Of a stretch of 31,411 nt of DNA, positions 28,511-31,411 are shown in pieces; position 1 is the stretch's first letter; each line of letters opens with the position of its first letter. Made by a program: the position numbers and the translations under genes. Source of the DNA: CAIVSN01 sp043778375 (GTDB lineage: Bacteria; Patescibacteriota; Gracilibacteria; BD1-5; UBA2023); assembly GCA_043778375.1 (NCBI GenBank), contig JAYWGH010000020.1:1-31411 (forward strand). Reading direction: 5' to 3'. The notes under the pieces were generated by a model, which was not told the DNA's origin, did not search any database, and saw only the letters and a list, made by a program, of their open reading frames with translations.

Positions 28511-28555
28511 TGGTGGCGAGGAGTGGAATTGAACCACCGACACAAGGCTTTTCAG
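28511..28555 (-). tRNA. 3' half of tRNA-Phe(GAA): prophage attachment-site remnant
   Basis: Read on the minus strand from 28555: anticodon loop CTGAAAA (anticodon GAA), 3' anticodon stem GCCTT, variable loop GTGTC as in bacterial tRNA-Phe, T-arm GGTGG-TTCAATT-CCACT, acceptor 3' strand CCTCGCC, discriminator A and encoded CCA. Upstream of the loop the sequence no longer pairs (TATAC instead of AAGGC), so the 5' half is missing. A fragment next to a phage integrase is the classic host-side scar of integration into a tRNA gene. It is not a functional tRNA. Confidence 0.85.
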
Positions 28556-28566
28556 GTATAACTTAA

Positions 28567-29460
28567 TTATTTATAAATGTCAATACAGTCAATTTGCCTT
28601 CAGATATCAGCACATTGAAATGTGAGATATATCTTTGTTGTATTAATGTTCGAATGTCCGAGTATCTGTGATATGTTGTAAATGTTCAGGTTCTTCTTTG
28701 CGAGTTCTGTCGCAAAAGTATGACGGAACATATGTGGCGTGATATGAAAATCTAGTGAATTGCGCATTTTCTTAATGATCCCGTATATCTCACGGTGTTG
28801 GAGACGACCTCAGAAGGCAGTGGGAAAGAGAAATGATGATTCAATAGATAGTTTGTCACGTGCTTTTGTGTAGTCTTCGAGAACAGGTTGAAGTGCTCTG
28901 AGAAGTGGGATTCTTCTTTCTTTTCATCACTTTCAATTCTTAACAGTGATTGTACGCTCAAAGTAGTCTATGTCCTGGGGTTGAAGATCTATAAGCTCAT
29001 ACAACCTGAGTCAGGTGTATAGGTATGTGTAATACATGCACTTGGCGCGCATGCTGATAAATCAGTCGTCAGGGTATATTCTATGCAATAGGTACTTCAT
29101 TCTATCTAATTGATCGTTTGTGAAATGCTTTGGAAGTTTCTTAGCGAGTATTTTCCTTGGGATAATGAGTATAGGATTCTCGGTGAGTAACTTTTCAGCT
29201 ACGAGCCATTTGCAAAATACTGAAAGATCTTTGCGTACACGGTTGTATGCGTGCGGTGTCCAATTTCTCTCAGTGTTGAGTGAGTACAGGAATCTTTTGA
29301 AGTTATGAGAAGTGAGTGTTGTCAGATCATCGAGATCTATTTCATCAGAGCGTCCAAGATGATTGAAAGCTGATTGATAGAGTCGTATTGATGTAAGAGC
29401 GAGTCACTGTCCTATGCGTTTATCGTCCAAAAAAAGTCGGATGAGTGTGTGAGTATACAT
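28567..29460 (-). CDS. Tyrosine recombinase (phage integrase)
   Basis: 297 residues with eight UGA-Gly codons. The N-terminal core-binding domain (about 1-100) includes VRKDLSVFCKWLVAEKLLTENP. The catalytic domain has YTGLRLYELIDL (Arg152), VKNGKGGKERRIPL (beta-hairpin Lys about 177), HMFRHTFATELAKK (His243, Arg246), ILGHSNINTT (His269) and KIYLTF (nucleophile Tyr278). It is XerC/D-like in length and form. The position directly beside a tRNA-Phe 3' half, and the Zot-like neighbour, make it the prophage integrase rather than chromosomal Xer. It has its own promoter candidate at 29549-29577. The stop is TAA at 28567-28569, 12 bp from the tRNA remnant. Confidence 0.93.
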
Positions 29461-29548
29461 GTACAAAAATAAAGAAGTTAGTATTTTTCTAAATTCAAAA
29501 CTAAATGTTAAAGAGCAACTTTCTTGGTAGGTTTCAAGCTACAAGGGT

Positions 29549-29577
29549 ATAATAGTGTATTTTTTGGAATGTGTCAA
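29549..29577 (-). promoter_or_regulatory. Strong integrase promoter
   Basis: Minus strand: consensus TTGACA (29577-29572), 17-bp spacer, TATTAT (29554-29549). Transcription from about 29542 would give a leader of about 80 nt to the integrase ATG at 29460. The remaining bases of 29461-29548 hold no gene. Confidence 0.65.
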
Positions 29578-29579
29578 TT

Positions 29580-29600
29580 AAAAGTAAACAAAAAGTAAAC
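29580..29600. repeat. Tandem 10-bp direct repeats at integrase promoter
   Basis: AAAAGTAAAC occurs at 29580-29589 and 29591-29600, an 11-bp period or about one helical turn, directly upstream of the -35 box of the integrase promoter and touching the stop of the Zot-like gene. It is placed like a regulator-binding site. Confidence 0.55.
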
Positions 29601-30391
29601 TATAGGTTCATAATAGCCTCATAGTGCTTGAGTACACGTGCGTGGATGCCCTTAAGAAATTCGAGTCTTTTCTCGGTGAGTAATCATTTATACTGGTCCT
29701 CATTATCTATTTGAATGGTGCAAGGGAATAATCTCTGGAGTTTTTGTGTATCGAGTACATTGATATTTGTGAGTACTAACTCATTGGTGTCGTACTTGGC
29801 GGATCAAAATGCAAGTTCCAGAGGCCCATAAAGTGAGATAAACATTTTACGAAAAAATACTACAATCGCGGGGTGCCAGAGGAGTTTGCTTTTTACTTCT
29901 CGAGTGTTCATGGGATCGCCGAGGTTTGCATCTTCTGAAAGGAGTTCAAAAGTCTTTTTCTGGCGGACTATGTTTATGCAGAAGCGATAATCAGTAACGT
30001 AAAAACACAAGCGCCTAAAATTAATATCAAGCATCTTGAGTGATTGTATGATCAAAAGCATGTGTACATTGAGCTTGCGAAGCTGTACCATAAATTGCAA
30101 CATATCTTTTGGAAACTCTTTAAAGTCTCGAGAATTAAAGTAAAGAGACGCCTCGTCTAAGACTATCACTATCTTGGTGCTAAGGTTGTAAGGGTCTTTT
30201 TTAAATTCACGGATTGCAACGAGTATATTCTTAAGGTCGTGAATACTCCGGAACTCAATATGAAAATCTGGTGAAGTATAGTTTCCTATTTTTATGGTAT
30301 CGTTTGATCAATACCCGGTAATGTGTGAGTGAGTGAAGAAAGTCTTCCCGGCTCCAAAGTCTCACACTATTATTTCGAGTCAGTAGCTCAT
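29600..30391 (-). CDS. Zot/pI-like filamentous phage assembly ATPase
   Basis: 263 residues with five UGA-Gly codons (30380, 30362, 30308, 29804, 29684). The P-loop VGDFGAGKTFFTHS (Gly10-Thr17) has its first Gly encoded by TGA at 30362-30364. Walker B is KIVIVLDEASLYFNSR (Asp79-Glu80), followed by PKDMLQFMVQLRKLNVHMLLIIQSLKMLD, the characteristic Zot-family stretch after Walker B. In inoviruses this ATPase (pI/Zot) drives virion extrusion through the envelope. Unlike most pI/Zot proteins, no clear membrane helix follows the ATPase part. One of the adjacent small membrane proteins might supply the anchor. It ends at TAG 29600-29602. Confidence 0.82.
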
Positions 30392-30438
30392 ATTTGTTTT
30401 TGTTAGTTGTTGGTGTATTTATGTTTTAATTTGATTTT

Positions 30439-30669
30439 CTATCATATGAAGTTGCGAATGAGACGTACTATAGAGAAAGCACTTGCTACGAATAAAGTAC
30501 TGGTGAACGCAACCATTGGTGCGTAAGAATATCCAAGGAAGTTGAAAACGAGATAGAATCAATCAATAAAAACAGTGAGAAATGGTAGTAAATTTGCTAT
30601 GGAGTTTGATATAGCATACATAAATACTCAGAGTCACAATGCGTATCATATTTTAATTAAAATTTCCAT
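30439..30669 (-). CDS. Small membrane protein, three hydrophobic segments (pVI-like position)
   Basis: 76 residues from ATG 30669 to TAG 30439-30441 with five UGA-Gly codons; invisible in the standard code. Three hydrophobic segments: IKIGYALGLGVFMYAI, IANLLPFLTVFIDGFYLVFNFL and APMVAFTSTLFVASAFSIV, then a basic RLIRNF tail. Size, membrane character and position just upstream of the Zot-like ATPase match the minor coat protein pVI/Ace of filamentous phages. This is by context, not sequence homology. Confidence 0.65.
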
Positions 30670-30681
30670 ACGGTTTTATGT

Positions 30682-30894
30682 TTAATGTTTAGTTATTATT
30701 TCTTCAGTGTTTTCTGATGTCTTAAATAAAGATAGAAGAATTCATACAGTCATGATTATTAAAATGATATCTCACAACTTTAATCAATGTGTAAGTTCTT
30801 TATAGACAATTGGTAATGGAGGTGCTACAAACGATCCAGGATGAGTAGCTCTCGTGTCGAGTCCAAAGAAAGTGTTGGTTGTTCATGTGCTCAT
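30682..30894 (-). CDS. Small single-pass membrane protein of prophage
   Basis: 70 residues from ATG 30894 to TAA 30682-30684 with four UGA-Gly codons. A polar N-terminus (PGSFVAPPLPIVYKEL) is followed by one hydrophobic segment (GDIILIIMTVGILLSLF, about 44-60) and a short acidic tail (SENTEEIITKH). It begins 1 nt after the preceding stop (TAATATG) and ends 12 bp before the three-segment protein. Size and build are compatible with a coat or minor structural protein, but it lacks a cleavable signal peptide. Confidence 0.6.
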
Positions 30895-30895
30895 A

Positions 30896-31411
30896 TTATG
30901 GTTTGATCATGTTATAAAATACGACAGCGGTTTTTATCGGACATGCGGCACTCTCGAAGGGTTTAATATCAATCTTGAAGCTTGTAAGTGGTATAGTAAA
31001 ATTAATACCCCAAGTCAGAAAATTAAAGGTAGCAAGATCTACGTTGTTTACGGTGCTTGGGCATCCTGCAAATAGTTGTGTGTATGTGGATCCTGAAGCT
31101 GATTTTTGTTGTGCAAGAATCTGAGGAAGAAGGTTCTGCATAGTAATCACTGCCTGTACTCCTGAATCTCCGAGTATGGGTACTCCTACGATGTCACGAC
31201 CATCTATACTTTGGCAAACTTGTCACTCGGTGCGTATTTCGTCATATTTCCCCCACTCAATGCGTTGTATCGTGGGACTTATTGCATCATCAAATACTAC
31301 TTGAAAGCGGCGTGTATAATTTCATGAAGTCGGGAGACGCGCGTATCCATCTGCATCTGGGATAATCTCGGAGTAGTTATCGTCTTCAATGTATTTGTCT
31401 CTTACTTTGTT
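30896..31411 (-). CDS. C-terminal part of prophage virion-like protein, truncated by window edge
   Basis: 171 residues are visible with UGA-Gly codons in PTSGNYTRR and IRTEGQVCQ. The sequence is mixed beta-rich (YTRRFQVVFDDAIS, DIVGVPILGDSGVQAVITMQNLL, FNFLTWGINFTIPLTSF) with cysteines at QVCQ, GCPS and AACP. It ends KTAVVFYNMIKP without a clear C-terminal anchor. No family recognised. The place at the head of the structural cluster is that of the adsorption protein pIII, but lack of a C-terminal membrane helix weakens that; another virion or secreted protein is possible. Confidence 0.65.

Larger units (their letters stand above)
28511..31411 (-). mobile_element. Inovirus-like prophage, incomplete in window
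   Basis: From the tRNA-Phe remnant upward on the minus strand: tyrosine recombinase, Zot/pI-like ATPase, 76-residue protein with three membrane segments, 70-residue protein with one membrane segment, and a partial protein running off the window. Read 5' to 3' this is partial protein, small membrane proteins, Zot-like ATPase, integrase, which mirrors the III-VI-I core order of filamentous phages. All genes use UGA-Gly, so the phage is adapted to the host code. Replication (gene II/Rep) and single-strand binding genes would lie beyond 31411. Confidence 0.75.

Noticed and set aside
28567..29460. Chromosomal XerC or XerD
   Set aside because: Form is Xer-like, but position next to a tRNA-Phe scar and phage genes and high UGA content favour a phage integrase.
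1..31411. CRISPR array
   Set aside because: No regularly spaced repeats of 23-40 bp and no cas-like proteins were seen.

Overview
The window comes from a bacterium that reads UGA as glycine (translation table 25). This points to Candidatus Gracilibacteria (BD1-5), with Absconditabacteria (SR1) as the alternative. In-frame TGA falls where a protein family requires glycine: SecA (3508-3510), the Walker A loop of a Clp-like ATPase (5760-5762), the SDAGTPG motif of RsmI (19527-19529), the C-terminal motif of DinG (13478-13480) and the P-loop of a phage ATPase (30362-30364). Every true stop seen is TAA or TAG. All genes below were read with UGA = Gly, which joins ORFs that the standard code breaks up.

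Layout. (1) 1-5387, minus: a translationally coupled protein-export and folding operon, tig-secA-lepB-HD hydrolase, with TAATG or short overlaps at each junction. (2) 5532-8055, plus: two AT-rich, UGA-dense genes overlapping by 8 nt, a single-ring Clp-type AAA+ ATPase with an IGF loop and a HEVGH zinc metallopeptidase. I know of no described system of this kind. (3) 8256-13618, plus: ftsA-ftsZ, a terminator, then a DnaQ-DinG exonuclease-helicase with an apparently leaderless promoter. (4) 13735-18192, plus: a type IV pilus operon with two bitopic membrane proteins, a short PilB and PilC, ending in a hairpin-repeat cluster. (5) 21215-18468, minus: dnaA-rsmI-coiled-coil protein, with a DnaA box in the dnaA leader. 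(6) 24506-21524, minus: a secreted propeller-like surface protein and an unknown 191-residue protein. (7) 28317-24593, minus: AbiE-type toxin-antitoxin pair, Mrr-HRDC nuclease and a cryptochrome/photolyase. (8) 28511-31411, minus: one end of a filamentous-phage (inovirus-like) prophage with a tRNA-Phe 3' half as attachment site, a tyrosine recombinase, a Zot/pI-like ATPase, two small membrane proteins and a partial virion-like protein. It continues past the window end.

UGA use differs sharply between genes. There is none in dnaA, ftsA, ftsZ or lepB, and one or two in most other core genes. The Clp-like ATPase has 17, and the prophage and accessory genes are rich in it. Start codons almost never follow a GGAGG-like site, and several leaders are pyrimidine-rich or absent. 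Candidate promoters repeatedly show a 16-bp spacer.
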